NCBI RefSeq assembly: GCF_018138715.1
Contig: NZ_JAGSHX010000004.1
Span: 27,762 to 91,761 of the forward strand
Direction of reading: 5' to 3'
Length of the DNA stretch: 64,000 nt
Origin: Streptomyces asiaticus
Lineage (GTDB): Bacteria; Actinomycetota; Actinomycetes; Streptomycetales; Streptomycetaceae
The notes below the pieces were generated by a model that was not told the DNA's origin, ran no database searches, and saw nothing but the letters and a program-made list of their open reading frames with translations. Both the position numbers and the translations under genes were made by a program. Shown piece after piece: positions 33,197 to 41,495 of this stretch (position 1 is the stretch's first letter; each line of letters opens with the position of its first letter).

Positions 33197-33592
33197 CTAG
33201 TTGGACGGTGCCAGGGTGCGCACGACGTCGAACTCGTTGCCCTCGGGGTCGGCCATGACCACCCAGCTCCGGCCAGGGCCCTGGCCCACGTCCGCCTTGG
33301 TGGCGCCAAGGCCAACCAGCCTGGCCACCTCGTCGTCGGTACTGCCGTCGATCGGGCTGACGTCCAGGTGGAGACGGTTCTTCACGGTCTTGCCCTCGGG
33401 CACCCGGATAAAGAGCAGGGTGGGCGGCATCTGGCGGGCCCGGACCTCCTCGACGGTCGGCTCCCAGGAACCGATCTCGACCTTGCCCTCGCTCCGGTCG
33501 ATCACCTTGAAGCCCAGGACCGCGCACCAGAAGGCCGCGAGCCGCTCCGGATCGTGGCAGTCGACAACCAACTCGGTGAACCTACTGGTCAT
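33197..33592 (-). CDS. VOC-superfamily protein (glyoxalase/bleomycin-resistance fold)
   Basis: 131 residues from ATG 33592 (GGGGGAG upstream). Two beta-alpha-beta modules: SRFTELVVDCHDPERLAAFW and NRLHLDVSPIDGSTDDEVAR, ending VVMADPEGNEFDVVRTLAPS. Metal ligands are plausible at H (RLHLDV) and E (GNEFDV). The stop codon TAG is formed by the CTAG of the IS982-like right end at 33200, so the gene directly abuts that end. Substrate unknown. Confidence 0.8.
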   Translation of the reverse strand: MTSRFTELVVDCHDPERLAAFWCAVLGFKVIDRSEGKVEIGSWEPTVEEVRARQMPPTLLFIRVPEGKTVKNRLHLDVSPIDGSTDDEVARLVGLGATKADVGQGPGRSWVVMADPEGNEFDVVRTLAPSN

Positions 33593-33629
33593 TACTCCCC
33601 CAGACAGTGCGGACGGAGGACACAGCCTA

Positions 33630-33696
33630 TGGGGCCGCGCCACCCCTCCGGTCCGGAACCCCTACGACCACCAACCCTTGGAAGCGATCATCTAGG
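33630..33696 (+). mobile_element. Second IS982-like right end with transposase tail
   Basis: PPVRNPYDH just before CCCTTGGAAGCGATCATCTA (33675-33694) mirrors the transposase tail plus right end at 33150-33200 and 21880-21945. It cuts the IS1182 gene on its other side. No matching left end is seen, so this is either part of a nested insertion or a deletion remnant. Confidence 0.45.
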
Positions 33697-34420
33697 AAAT
33701 CCTTTGTGTCTCAAGTAGGTAACTGAGAAGCCGTTGTCGGCGTCGTTTCCGGTGTCAAGGATCCTGGTCTTGGGCTTGGTCGGGTTCTTGCCCAGGCGGA
33801 CCGGTCGGCCGTAGCGGCGCCCCCAGTCCTCGTCGACCAGCCCCTCCAGCAAGTGAGGGGAGGTGCCGGCGATTTCTTCCAGTGCGGCGCGGACCGCCTC
33901 GGTGATCAGCTCCAGGCGGGTCAGATCCCGCACCGCGGCCAGGACATGGGTGGAGTCGGTGCGCTGCGTGGTGCGTTCCCGCACGAGGCCGGCCTCCTTG
34001 AGGCGGGCCAGTGCGAGGTCGAGGAGGCGGTCGGCGCGGTCGCCTTCGGCGAGACGGTCTCGGAAGTCGGCCAGCACGCTGTGGTGGAAGCCGGGGTCGT
34101 CCAGCTCCATGGCCATGGCGTACTTGACGTCGATGCGGCAGCGGACCGCCTCGGCGGCCTGCCGGTCCGACAGGCCCAGCAGGAACTGCAGGACACAGAC
34201 GGTGGCCAGTTGAGCAGGCGAGAGACCCGGACGCCCATCACGCGGGTACCAGTCGGCGAAGTCCTCGTCACACCACAGTCCATCCAGCCGGCCGCGCACC
34301 CATATCGCCGTCGTACCACCCGGGTTACTCGCCCGCGCGACCTGCACGGTCAGAGGCGGGACATGCTCACCGGAACGCGGGCGCAGGGACAACGGGCACC
34401 TCGACAACCGCATCGCTCAT
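33688..34420 (-). pseudogene. IS1182-family transposase, N-terminal half
   Basis: The body reads ASNPGGTTAIWVRGRLDGLW, CDEDFADWYPRDGRPGLSPA, LATVCVLQFLLGLSDRQAAE and ADFRDRLAEGDRADRLLDL, diagnostic of IS1182. The natural start is the ATG at 34420 (MSDAVVEVPVVPAPAFR), which stops after 17 codons; a frame change there joins the body. The 3' side ends in IS982-like end DNA at about 33690. About half of the transposase, including the last catalytic residue, is gone. Confidence 0.8.
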
Positions 34421-34603
34421 CGGAACTACCCGAGCATGCCCGTTGACCATGCTGCCGCACCGCGAAACTCCAAGATCCCCGACAGAGTCAAGCTAAGGGG
34501 AGCTGACACAGAGGCGGAGACAGCCTCCTCTGGGTGGAGGATCGGCCACGGACCTGAGCGAAAAGCGGTCGCGCTCCTGACAAGCGCGCCGTAGCGTGCG
34601 CGC

Positions 34604-35257
34604 GTGGACGTTGGAGATCCGAAGGAATTGGTCCGGCGTGGGTATGACGTGCTCTCGGAGCACTATGAGCGGGAGTTTGGCAGCGAGACGAAGTACGGCT
34701 CGTGGATTGAGGAGTTGCTCGGTCGGCTCCCTGAGGCAGGCACTGTCCTGGACATCGGGTGCGGCAACGGTGTGCCCGTAGCACGGTCCCTGGTCGCGGC
34801 GGGTCACCGCGTGACGGGCGTCGACATCAGCGAGGTCCAGATCCGCAGGGCCCGGGAGCTTGTACCGGGCGCCGACTTTATCCGGGCTGATGCCACGACG
34901 TTGGAGCTCCCCCAAGGGAGCTTCGACGCCGTCGTCTGCCTGTATGCCCTGATCCATGTTCCTGTGGAGGAACAGCCGGCCTTGCTGGACCGGGTCGCTT
35001 CCTGGCTGCGGCCTGGAGGTTGGTTCCTGAGCACCACCGGGCATCGGGCTTGGGCCGGGACCGATGAGAACTGGCTCGGCGGTGGGGCCGCTATGTGGTG
35101 GAGTCACGCCGATGCCGAAACGAACCGCGCATGGCTCGTGCAGGCCGGTTTTGACGTGGTCCACGAGGAGTTCGTGCCCGAGGGCGACAGCGGCCACGTC
35201 CTGTTCTGGGCTCGGCTCCGCGCCTGCCGCCGTGAGGATGATGAGGTGGCAGGGTGA
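34604..35257 (+). CDS. Class I SAM-dependent methyltransferase
   Basis: 217 residues from GTG 34604. Motif I VLDIGCGNGVPVA, acidic loop GVDISEVQIRRARE, motif II ADATTLELPQGSFDAVVCLY and post-motif WLRPGGWFLSTTGH. Substrate not evident; small-molecule methyltransferases of this type are common. It overlaps the phosphotransferase gene by GTGA, so the two are co-translated, which suggests a paired modification or resistance function. Confidence 0.88.
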   Translation: MDVGDPKELVRRGYDVLSEHYEREFGSETKYGSWIEELLGRLPEAGTVLDIGCGNGVPVARSLVAAGHRVTGVDISEVQIRRARELVPGADFIRADATTLELPQGSFDAVVCLYALIHVPVEEQPALLDRVASWLRPGGWFLSTTGHRAWAGTDENWLGGGAAMWWSHADAETNRAWLVQAGFDVVHEEFVPEGDSGHVLFWARLRACRREDDEVAG

Positions 35258-36216
35258 CCAACCACGATAAGGCGGCGGCTGTCCGGCCGTTGACACTGGC
35301 TTGGGTGAGGCGGCACCTGGAGGTCGGCGAACGGATCGTCAGAACCGAGGCGCTGCACGGCGGCATCACTGCCGAAATGCGGAGGCTGACCATCGGCACG
35401 CGGGACGGAGGCACCCGTGACCTGGTGCTGCGGAGCTTCGTCGACCCGTTCTACGTGGAGCACGCCGAGGACTGGCTGACCAGGGAGGCCGGCGCTTTGA
35501 CCCTGCTCCCGGGGACCGGCGTGCCGGCTCCTGGACTGGTCGCGGTTGATCCGACCGCCGCGCATTGCGAGTATCCATCGCTCCTGATGTCACATCTGGC
35601 GGGCCGGACGGTCCTCGACGATGAGGGATTGGAGACGCGTGTCCCTCTGCTGGCCCGTCAACTCGTGGCGATCCACGCGGTGCGACCCGCCGAGCGGCCC
35701 CGGAAGTATGTGGCGTTGACGACCGCCGACACCGTCGTCATTCCGAAGGGCGCCGACACGACGGCATGGGCCGCGGCGATCGACGTGATCAGCCAGCCCG
35801 TTCCGCCCTATGAAGGGCGATTCCTGCACCGGGACTTCCAACCCGGCAACGTGCTGTTCGACGTGCCGCCTGGGAGGTCGGCGGGTGCCCGGATCACCGG
35901 CGTCGTCGACTGGGCAGCGACCTCCTGGGGCCCGGCGGATCTCGATGTGGCGCACTGCTCCGTCAATCTCGCGCTGCTGCACGGCCCGGCGTGGGGTCTG
36001 CGGTTCACTGAGGCGTATGAGGAGGCCGGCGGGATGCTGGCCGCGGCCACGAGCGAGCGGCTGTACTGGCAGGTGCGGGACGGCCTGGCGTCCTCAGAAG
36101 AAGTGCAGTTCGTGGCGCAGCAATGGCGGGAGGCAGGGAGGACAGAGCTGACGACGCGAGCCGTGGAGGAGCGACTGGATGCCTATGTCACCACCCTGAT
36201 GGACACGCTGGGCTGA
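35254..36216 (+). CDS. APH-family phosphotransferase
   Basis: 320 residues from a GTG overlapping the previous stop. Kinase-like motifs: catalytic loop FLHRDFQPGNVLFD (HxDxxxxN) and metal-binding VVDWAATSWGPADLDVAH (DFG-equivalent DW). A Lys-poor N-lobe is typical of this family. Related proteins phosphorylate aminoglycosides, macrolides, choline or other alcohols. With the coupled methyltransferase it could modify a small molecule; resistance is possible but not shown. Confidence 0.85.
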   Translation: MTNHDKAAAVRPLTLAWVRRHLEVGERIVRTEALHGGITAEMRRLTIGTRDGGTRDLVLRSFVDPFYVEHAEDWLTREAGALTLLPGTGVPAPGLVAVDPTAAHCEYPSLLMSHLAGRTVLDDEGLETRVPLLARQLVAIHAVRPAERPRKYVALTTADTVVIPKGADTTAWAAAIDVISQPVPPYEGRFLHRDFQPGNVLFDVPPGRSAGARITGVVDWAATSWGPADLDVAHCSVNLALLHGPAWGLRFTEAYEEAGGMLAAATSERLYWQVRDGLASSEEVQFVAQQWREAGRTELTTRAVEERLDAYVTTLMDTLG

Positions 36217-36680
36217 GCCAAGGCGGTCCAGGGTGGGCCCCGGCCTCATCGTTCACCGCTCAACCAACAGAGGGCCCGGGAACGGGTTGCCGGGCTGCGC
36301 CGTGTGCGGCAGGAAGACGTGCGCCGGGCGCTGCCGGCCTGGGAGCAGGAGGGGCCGCAGGGGCGGTGCGGAGAAGGGCCAGCGGCGCGGCTCCGTGCGA
36401 GGGTGGAGCCGCTTGCCGCCTGGGGTCCGGCATGTCCGGGCTGCGTCACCGCGCGGACCGGGCAGAACGTATCGCCCCAGCCCAAAGACGAAACAACAGA
36501 TCAGGACAGCCACACCTCCTGAACATCACTGCCCTGGCTTTGTTCACGAGTTGCGACAGCAGATGTACGCCTCACCGAGCAGCACGTGGATGGCGGCGTG
36601 TTCGATGTTCATGAGAGATGACAGCGGCCGTGGGGCGGCTGGCCCTGCAGTCGCATCCACCGGTCGAGAACTGTGCTCGA
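36217..36680. other. Intergenic, no supported gene
   Basis: 464 bp. Plus frames contain a CAVCGRKTCAGRC-like Cys cluster and RVRQEDVRRALPAWEQEG, but no start, family or consistent frame. It may hold degraded coding DNA. No promoter is evident for the next gene, which is on the minus strand. Confidence 0.35.
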
Positions 36681-37040
36681 TCACAGCCTGGTGGCCAGCC
36701 GGATGGTCACGGCCGCGGTGGCGGTGAGCCCGACGTTGAGTACGATCCGGCGGTCTTCGCCGGTCAGGTGAACGGCGATCGCGCCGGTCTGCAGGAGGAC
36801 GAAACCGATGGCCGCGGCTGGCGTCAGCGAGGGCGCGATGCCGATCAGCGGTGGCAGGACCAGGCCGGTCGCGCCGAGTATTTCTACGGTTCCCAGCACC
36901 CTGAGGGCGGGCAAGGGCACGCGGTCGACCCAGGCCATCATCGGTCGGAGTTGATCGCGGCTGCGGCTCACCTTCAGCGTGCCGGAGTAGAAGTAGAAGA
37001 GGGCAAGCAGTCCCGCGACGATCCAATAGGCGATGTTCAT
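36681..37040 (-). CDS. DoxX-family membrane protein
   Basis: 119 residues with four hydrophobic helices: [60 protein letters not shown] and [25 protein letters not shown] and [11 protein letters not shown] are typical DoxX/DUF4870-like positions. Role unclear; linked to redox or membrane stress in some bacteria. It lies downstream of the cupin gene on the same strand with a terminator-like hairpin between. Confidence 0.75.
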   Translation of the reverse strand: MNIAYWIVAGLLALFYFYSGTLKVSRSRDQLRPMMAWVDRVPLPALRVLGTVEILGATGLVLPPLIGIAPSLTPAAAIGFVLLQTGAIAVHLTGEDRRIVLNVGLTATAAVTIRLATRL

Positions 37041-37168
37041 AGTTCCCGTTCATGGGCCACCGGTTCGCGGGGGCCCGTCGATTGCGACGATTGCCAGGGA
37101 GCCCTGGCAAGGCCCGGCTGTCGCCCGAGGGACCCGGACACCGAAAAATGCGGGAGCCCCACGGCCCC

Positions 37169-37193
37169 GCCGGTCGAAAGGAGGGCGACCGGC
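37169..37193. terminator. Hairpin GCCGGTCG-N9-CGACCGGC after the cupin gene
   Basis: 8-bp perfect arms (37169-37176, 37186-37193) in the 171-bp gap between the cupin stop and the DoxX start. No U-run, as is normal in GC-rich genomes. It probably ends or attenuates the cupin transcript. Confidence 0.45.
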
Positions 37194-37211
37194 CGTGCCG
37201 TCCCGTCGGCT

Positions 37212-37706
37212 TCAGGTGAGGTCGGTGGCGGGCTCGGTCGCGTAGCGGCTCATCGCGTCGAGGTTGGCCTGTGGCGTCAGTGGCCGGCCGTCGGCGAGCA
37301 CCTCCTGGAGGTCTCGGAAGTACTGCACGTACAGGTCGGGGGTGAATGTGCTGAGCATGACGGCGGGTTGGTCGGACAGGTTGGCGAAGGTGTGCGGGGT
37401 ACCGGGCGGAACCATCACGAGCGTGCCCGTGGTGGCGTCGTAGTCGTCGTCCCCCACGGTGAACCGCACGGTGCCGGAGAGGATGTAGAAGCCTTCGTCG
37501 TGTTGGGCGTGGCGGTGCTGCGGCGGTCCCTGGGTGTGCGGGGCGAGGACGGACTCGGCGATCGCGAGGCGGTGCCCGGTGTGGCTGCCGTCCTCCAGAA
37601 CGCGCATGTGCGTGGTGCCCAGAACGATCGTCTCGCCGTCGCCGGGACCCACCACCGATACGGCGGGGTCGGCCTGCGGCTCGTTGGTCTTCGCTTCTTC
37701 GGTCAT
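37212..37706 (-). CDS. Cupin-domain protein
   Basis: 164 residues from ATG 37706. The cupin motifs are [18 protein letters not shown] (metal-binding His/His/Glu) and [13 protein letters not shown] (His). Likely a small dioxygenase, isomerase or sensor-type cupin; single conserved barrel. It is divergent from a truncated LysR gene at 37788, with a perfect inverted repeat between the starts, which suggests that the cupin was once LysR-controlled. Confidence 0.85.
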   Translation of the reverse strand: MTEEAKTNEPQADPAVSVVGPGDGETIVLGTTHMRVLEDGSHTGHRLAIAESVLAPHTQGPPQHRHAQHDEGFYILSGTVRFTVGDDDYDATTGTLVMVPPGTPHTFANLSDQPAVMLSTFTPDLYVQYFRDLQEVLADGRPLTPQANLDAMSRYATEPATDLT

Positions 37707-37761
37707 GCTCACGAGTGCACCGCCGACGCCCTGCCAGTGTCCAAGACCCATTCCGCAGCGC

Positions 37762-37780
37762 CGATACCTCGTGGGTATCG
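37762..37780. promoter_or_regulatory. LysR-type operator candidate CGATACC-N5-GGTATCG
   Basis: Perfect 7-bp inverted repeat with a 5-bp centre in the 81-bp gap between the cupin start and the LysR remnant start. The position, 8 bp from the LysR start, fits an autoregulatory recognition site (T-N11-A type). The regulator itself is now truncated, so the site may be orphaned. Confidence 0.5.
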
Positions 37781-37787
37781 TTGCAGA

Positions 37788-37920
37788 GTGGAGCTACGGA
37801 CCTTGCGCTACTTCGTGGCGGTCGCCGAGGAACTCCACTTCGGCCGGGCCGCCACCCGACTGCACATGAGTCAGCCGCCGCTGAGCCGGGCGATCAAGCA
37901 GTTGGAGGCCGATGTCGGGG
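37788..37920 (+). pseudogene. LysR-family regulator, HTH only
   Basis: GTG 37788 opens [40 protein letters not shown], a complete LysR helix-turn-helix. After DVGA the sequence leaves the family, as it enters the IS5-like transposase fragment in the other orientation at about 37921. The effector domain is missing. The frame stays open to 38027. Confidence 0.75.
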
Positions 37921-38279
37921 CCTTCTCGAGCATTACGTGCGTGTGGCCGGCCGCTTTCGCGCGCGCGATGGCCTGCGCCAGCGTCGGGCCCTGGGCGTTG
38001 AGTACGGCGATCCCCTCCAGGACGTAGCGGTGGCAGCTCCGGCCCGAGATGCCGTTGTCGGCGGCGAGTTGCGCGATGCGGGTGTTGTCCAGCAGCCGAC
38101 GCAGCACGAGCACGGCCTGCTTGAACGGCCCCAGGCGCCGCGTTGCGCGCCGGGTTCCCCGTGCCCGCCGCTCGGCCTCCAGCAGCCGGGCGAGGTACAA
38201 GACGGTCTCGCGGCTGAAGTCGAGCACGGCTGTATAGGTGATACCGGTGGTCACGCGAAGCCTCTGGTTCTCGGACATG
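37921..38279 (-). pseudogene. IS5-family transposase, N-terminal part
   Basis: From ATG 38279: SENQRLRVTTGITYTAVLDF, SRETVLYLARLLEAERRARG, VLVLRRLLDNTRIAQLAADN and [20 protein letters not shown], the conserved front of a Streptomyces IS5-type transposase. It stops matching at [14 protein letters not shown], where it meets the LysR remnant. No catalytic DDE residues remain. Confidence 0.75.
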
Positions 38280-38565
38280 ATCTTGGCAGACCTACGACGC
38301 ACATCTCGCGAGGCAGGCGTGCTTGTCCGGCGCGCGCGGTCCCGATCGCCCGGGCGTCGCGTGCCGTGGGTCGATCCGGACAGCAGATACCCGGCGCCGT
38401 CGGCCGCGGCGTGGATCAGTACCCGCCGACGGATGTCACTTGGGCGGTGGTCAGCAGGCCCTGTCAGACCGCCAGACCCGCCGTCGCCAGGGCGTCTCGG
38501 CCCGGTCAAGGCCCGCGCACTCGCCGAGGCCCCGGCAGCCGCTGGGCGGCGGGTATCGGCGCTCT
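38280..38565. other. Intergenic/IS flank, no supported gene
   Basis: 286 bp between the IS5-like fragment and the reductase gene. Probably the left flank of the former IS and old gene DNA. No reading frame is convincing. Confidence 0.35.
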
Positions 38566-39681
38566 TCAGTCCAGTACGAAGGTGCCGCCTGCGGTCGTCG
38601 CAAGGTCGGTCCCGAGGGCGGCTGCCGGTGTCCAGGCCCCGGGCCTGCCGACACCGCGGGCCAGCAGTTCGGTGACGGTGGCGGTGACGTCGGCCGTGAA
38701 GTCCATGCCGTCGTCGGCGCGGAGCCATCCCTCGCGCCGGGTGCCGTCCGCCCACTCGACGACGGCGTGCCCCCAGGAGTGCTTGCGCGGACGGGGTGCG
38801 GCCTTCACCGGGGCCCGGCCCAGCCGGTCGACGGCGAGGCGCCGCAGCGCCGGAACGGACAGCAGGCGGCCGAGCAGCGGGAGCAGGGCACGGATCAGCG
38901 GAGCGGTCGGCACGAGAGCCGAAGTCGCGGTGACGAATGGTGCTCCACTCACCGCATGCGCCGCGAGGAGCTCGCCGGACGAGACACCTGCCGACTTCGC
39001 CGACTCACCGTCCGGGAAGATGAGCTGCTGCGGGTCCGCGCCGAGGCGCGACGTCATCAGCCGCCCGTTCTCGTACCGCCGTCCGCCGGCGGTGAGCGCG
39101 TCCACGATGCTGGCCGCAAGGGCGGCACCGAGCACGCCCGCCTCGACGGCCACCGAGGCCACGGCGTCGACCCGCACCCGGTGCGGCGTGGGCCGGCCTT
39201 CGCACAGCTTCGCTACCACCGCCTCCGTCGCCAGCACGCCGAATCCGGCGCCGGTGACCAGGGTGCTGCCCGCCCGCACCGCTTCGTCGTGCAGGGCGAG
39301 CAGCCGGTCCACGGCGACCACGTCGTTGGCCAGGTCGACGTAGTGGCCGCCGGGCATGCAGGCGCGGGCGATCACCGGTGCCGTGGCGGCGAAGGCGCCC
39401 ATCGTGTTCACCACCACCCGCGGGCGCTCCCGGACGATCTCGTCCGCGATCCGCTCAGCAGAGTCGGCGACGATCACCTTCGCGTCCCCAGGCAGACCGG
39501 CTTCGGTCCCGGCGGCGAGCATCGGCTCCCGGCCGCGGCCGACCGGCACGACCGTCAGTCCCCGCTCGGTCAGTCGCGCGGTCACGCCTCGGCCGACACG
39601 GCCGGTGGCCCCGACTATCCATACCTCGTCGCTGGCCCTGCTCTTGCCAGCCGTTCCGTCGGTCTCGCTGGTCTCCGTCAT
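38566..39681 (-). CDS. Saccharopine-reductase-like NAD(P)-binding protein
   Basis: 371 residues from ATG 39681. Rossmann start EVWIVGATGRVGRGVTARL, then VVNTMGAFAATAPVIARACM, GGHYVDLANDVVAV and GAGFGVLATEAVVAKL, the pattern of the saccharopine dehydrogenase-like family. C-terminal domain ends GGTFVLD. Substrate unknown; these proteins often act as reductases on lipids or small metabolites. It is divergent from the TetR gene at 39808 across paired repeats. Confidence 0.8.
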   Translation of the reverse strand: MTETSETDGTAGKSRASDEVWIVGATGRVGRGVTARLTERGLTVVPVGRGREPMLAAGTEAGLPGDAKVIVADSAERIADEIVRERPRVVVNTMGAFAATAPVIARACMPGGHYVDLANDVVAVDRLLALHDEAVRAGSTLVTGAGFGVLATEAVVAKLCEGRPTPHRVRVDAVASVAVEAGVLGAALAASIVDALTAGGRRYENGRLMTSRLGADPQQLIFPDGESAKSAGVSSGELLAAHAVSGAPFVTATSALVPTAPLIRALLPLLGRLLSVPALRRLAVDRLGRAPVKAAPRPRKHSWGHAVVEWADGTRREGWLRADDGMDFTADVTATVTELLARGVGRPGAWTPAAALGTDLATTAGGTFVLD

Positions 39682-39732
39682 GTGAACGTCACCCCTGCCT
39701 GCTCCGGGCCGCACCGGGGACGGGTGTCCCCC

Positions 39733-39783
39733 AGTGATGACACAGTGTGTCGTGGGCGTAGGCTAGCACTGATGACACAGTGG
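39733..39783. promoter_or_regulatory. Duplicated TetR-type operator (TGATGACACAGTG boxes)
   Basis: TGATGACACAGTG occurs near 39736-39748 and again near 39771-39783, about 35 bp apart. The first copy is embedded in the palindrome ACACA-G-TGTGT, and CACTG...CAGTG flanks the second. They fill the gap between the reductase start (39681) and the TetR start (39808). The second box overlaps an alternative TetR ATG at 39772, which favours the later start. Confidence 0.6.
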
Positions 39784-39807
39784 GACATCACCTGTTACTG
39801 TCGACCT

Positions 39808-40374
39808 ATGGCGAGGTGGGATCCGGGTGCCGAAGAGCGCCTGAAGCGGGCGGCTCTGGAGCTTTACTTGGAGCGTGGCTACGACAATGTGACGGTCACC
39901 CATATCGCCGAGCGGGCCGGACTCACCCGGCGCTCCTACTTCCGCTACTTCCCGGACAAGCGCGAGGTCCTGTTCGCCGGCTCGGAACGCCTGCCCCCGG
40001 CACTTGCGGAGGCGGTCCTGGCGGCAGACCCGGACGCGGCTCCGCTCGCTGCTGTCCTCGACGCCCTGGCGCGAGTCGGTGCCCAACTCGTCGAGCAGGT
40101 GGACGGCGCGACGGAGCGTCGTGCGGTGATCGACGCCAGCCCAGAGTTGCAGGAGCGCGAACGAACCAAGGCGGTCGCGATCACCGAGGCGATCCGCGAT
40201 GCCCTGAAGCAACGTCAGGTGAAGGCCGAGACAGCCGAATTGGTCGCGCAGCTCGCCACGGTGGTCTTCCAGAACGCCTTCCGGCACTGGATCGAGGGCA
40301 AAGGGCATGCGAGTTTCGGTAGCTGCCTGCACACAGTGACCGACGAACTGCGGGCCACCCTCGCCGGGACGTGA
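39808..40374 (+). CDS. TetR-family transcriptional regulator
   Basis: 188 residues from ATG 39808 (MARWDPGAEERLKRAALELY). HTH: YDNVTVTHIAERAGLTRRSY then FRYFPDKREVLF. The C-terminal ligand domain is typical helical. An ATG at 39772 would add 12 unlikely residues and would start inside the operator. It is divergent from the saccharopine-reductase-like gene and very probably represses it. Confidence 0.88.
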   Translation: MARWDPGAEERLKRAALELYLERGYDNVTVTHIAERAGLTRRSYFRYFPDKREVLFAGSERLPPALAEAVLAADPDAAPLAAVLDALARVGAQLVEQVDGATERRAVIDASPELQERERTKAVAITEAIRDALKQRQVKAETAELVAQLATVVFQNAFRHWIEGKGHASFGSCLHTVTDELRATLAGT

Positions 40375-40636
40375 GAAGAATGTCCGCCCAGTGCCGTAAC
40401 TGATCGCTTCAGGGCGAGACCGACGCCTTCACCTGTTCAACTTCTTGACCGCTGCCGCCGAACGCCTAAGCGCCAGAGCGGCCAACTGCCGCGCGCCAAG
40501 GGACAGCGGGGCGGGGAGAGCCCTGGAGCGGGTTGAACTGGGCCCCGTTCCACCCCCCGATGAAGAGGCCGTCTGCAGCCTTCTCCGACCTGGGAACCCA
40601 CTGGACCGGCCCATCCACCGCAGCCAGGATGCGTCC

Positions 40637-41272
40637 ATGCCCTTCCCTGAGCCGATGCCCGACCCGGGAACCGAGACCCTCCGCCGCTACGTGATGGCCA
40701 CTCCGAGCCCCAAGACCGGCCGCTACTTGGACCTGCTCCACGGCAACTTCGTCAGGCTGCCCACCGAGGAACGCACACAGTTCCTCCAGACCCTCGGCCT
40801 CGACTCGCGGAGTGTCACTGACGCCGAACTCGCATTCATGCTCCAGCCCAATTGGCGCTCCCGTATAACCGCGGCATGGATGATCGGGCTGGACCGCCGC
40901 GAGCAGTTCCGCAAGCGCATTGGTGGCCTCCTGCTCGCCAGCGAACTCACTTACGCAGGCCAGGGCTACTGCATCGCACTCGCCCTGCTCGGCACCACCG
41001 AGGACGCGGTTTTGCTTACCACCTACCTGGACCGCTACCTCCGGCGGCCCGAGTGCCGATACGACCAGGAATGGGCGCTGGGCGCGCTCCTACACCTCGA
41101 CGGAGCCCTCGGCACCACGCACGCCGCCGGGTTCCTGGAACCGGACGGGCTCTGGAGCCAATGGGTCAACGACCGAACCACGCCCCCTGAAAAGTTGAGG
41201 CAGTACATCGGTGAAATGTGCGCCCTCGCCGAGGAGTACGCGCAGCACGATGCCCCTCCCGGGCACCCCTGA
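40637..41272 (+). CDS. DUF6000-like hypothetical protein
   Basis: 211 residues from ATG 40637. Helical repeat-like sequence: RSRITAAWMIGLDRREQFRK, IGGLLLASELTYAGQGYCIA, LLTTYLDRYLRRPECRYDQE and WALGALLHLDGALGTTHAAG. I recall this as DUF6000, a Streptomyces family sometimes near contact-dependent or toxin-type loci. No signal peptide. Function unknown. It stands alone between the TetR gene and the lipoprotein pseudogene. Confidence 0.65.
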   Translation: MPFPEPMPDPGTETLRRYVMATPSPKTGRYLDLLHGNFVRLPTEERTQFLQTLGLDSRSVTDAELAFMLQPNWRSRITAAWMIGLDRREQFRKRIGGLLLASELTYAGQGYCIALALLGTTEDAVLLTTYLDRYLRRPECRYDQEWALGALLHLDGALGTTHAAGFLEPDGLWSQWVNDRTTPPEKLRQYIGEMCALAEEYAQHDAPPGHP

Positions 41273-41495
41273 CCGAGGGCACTCGATCGGGCGAAACCGC
41301 CCGTCTTCTGAGGCGAAACTGTCCAGAAAAGGAACGCAGTCGCGATCACGTGGAGCTGGGGCGGGGCGCGGGAGAACAACGTCGGCAGCGATCGCGAAGG
41401 GGGCGCGGGCCGTGGGATGGAAAGTCCGCTGCCCTGGTGCCGTCACACACCAGGGCAGCGGGGCAGTGGGCCTTCGTGGCACGGCTGTGAGCTGG

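Larger units (their letters stand above)
32038..33200. mobile_element. IS982-like element ends around an alpha/beta hydrolase gene
   Basis: Left end starting CCTAGATGATCAATTCCAAG (32038) and an inverted right end CCCTTGGCAGTGATCACCTA (33180-33200). Next to the left end is a transposase N-terminus (32101), and next to the right end are its last codons (RSSIADH before the end, compare RSLxAYDH). The middle of the transposase is replaced by a hydrolase gene on the other strand. The total of about 1.16 kb is near a normal IS982 length. A further right end of the same type lies at 33675-33696, after the VOC gene. Confidence 0.55.

Noticed and set aside
38320..38565. Possible small gene before the saccharopine-reductase-like gene
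   Set aside because: No frame keeps a protein-like pattern and no start or ribosome site fits.
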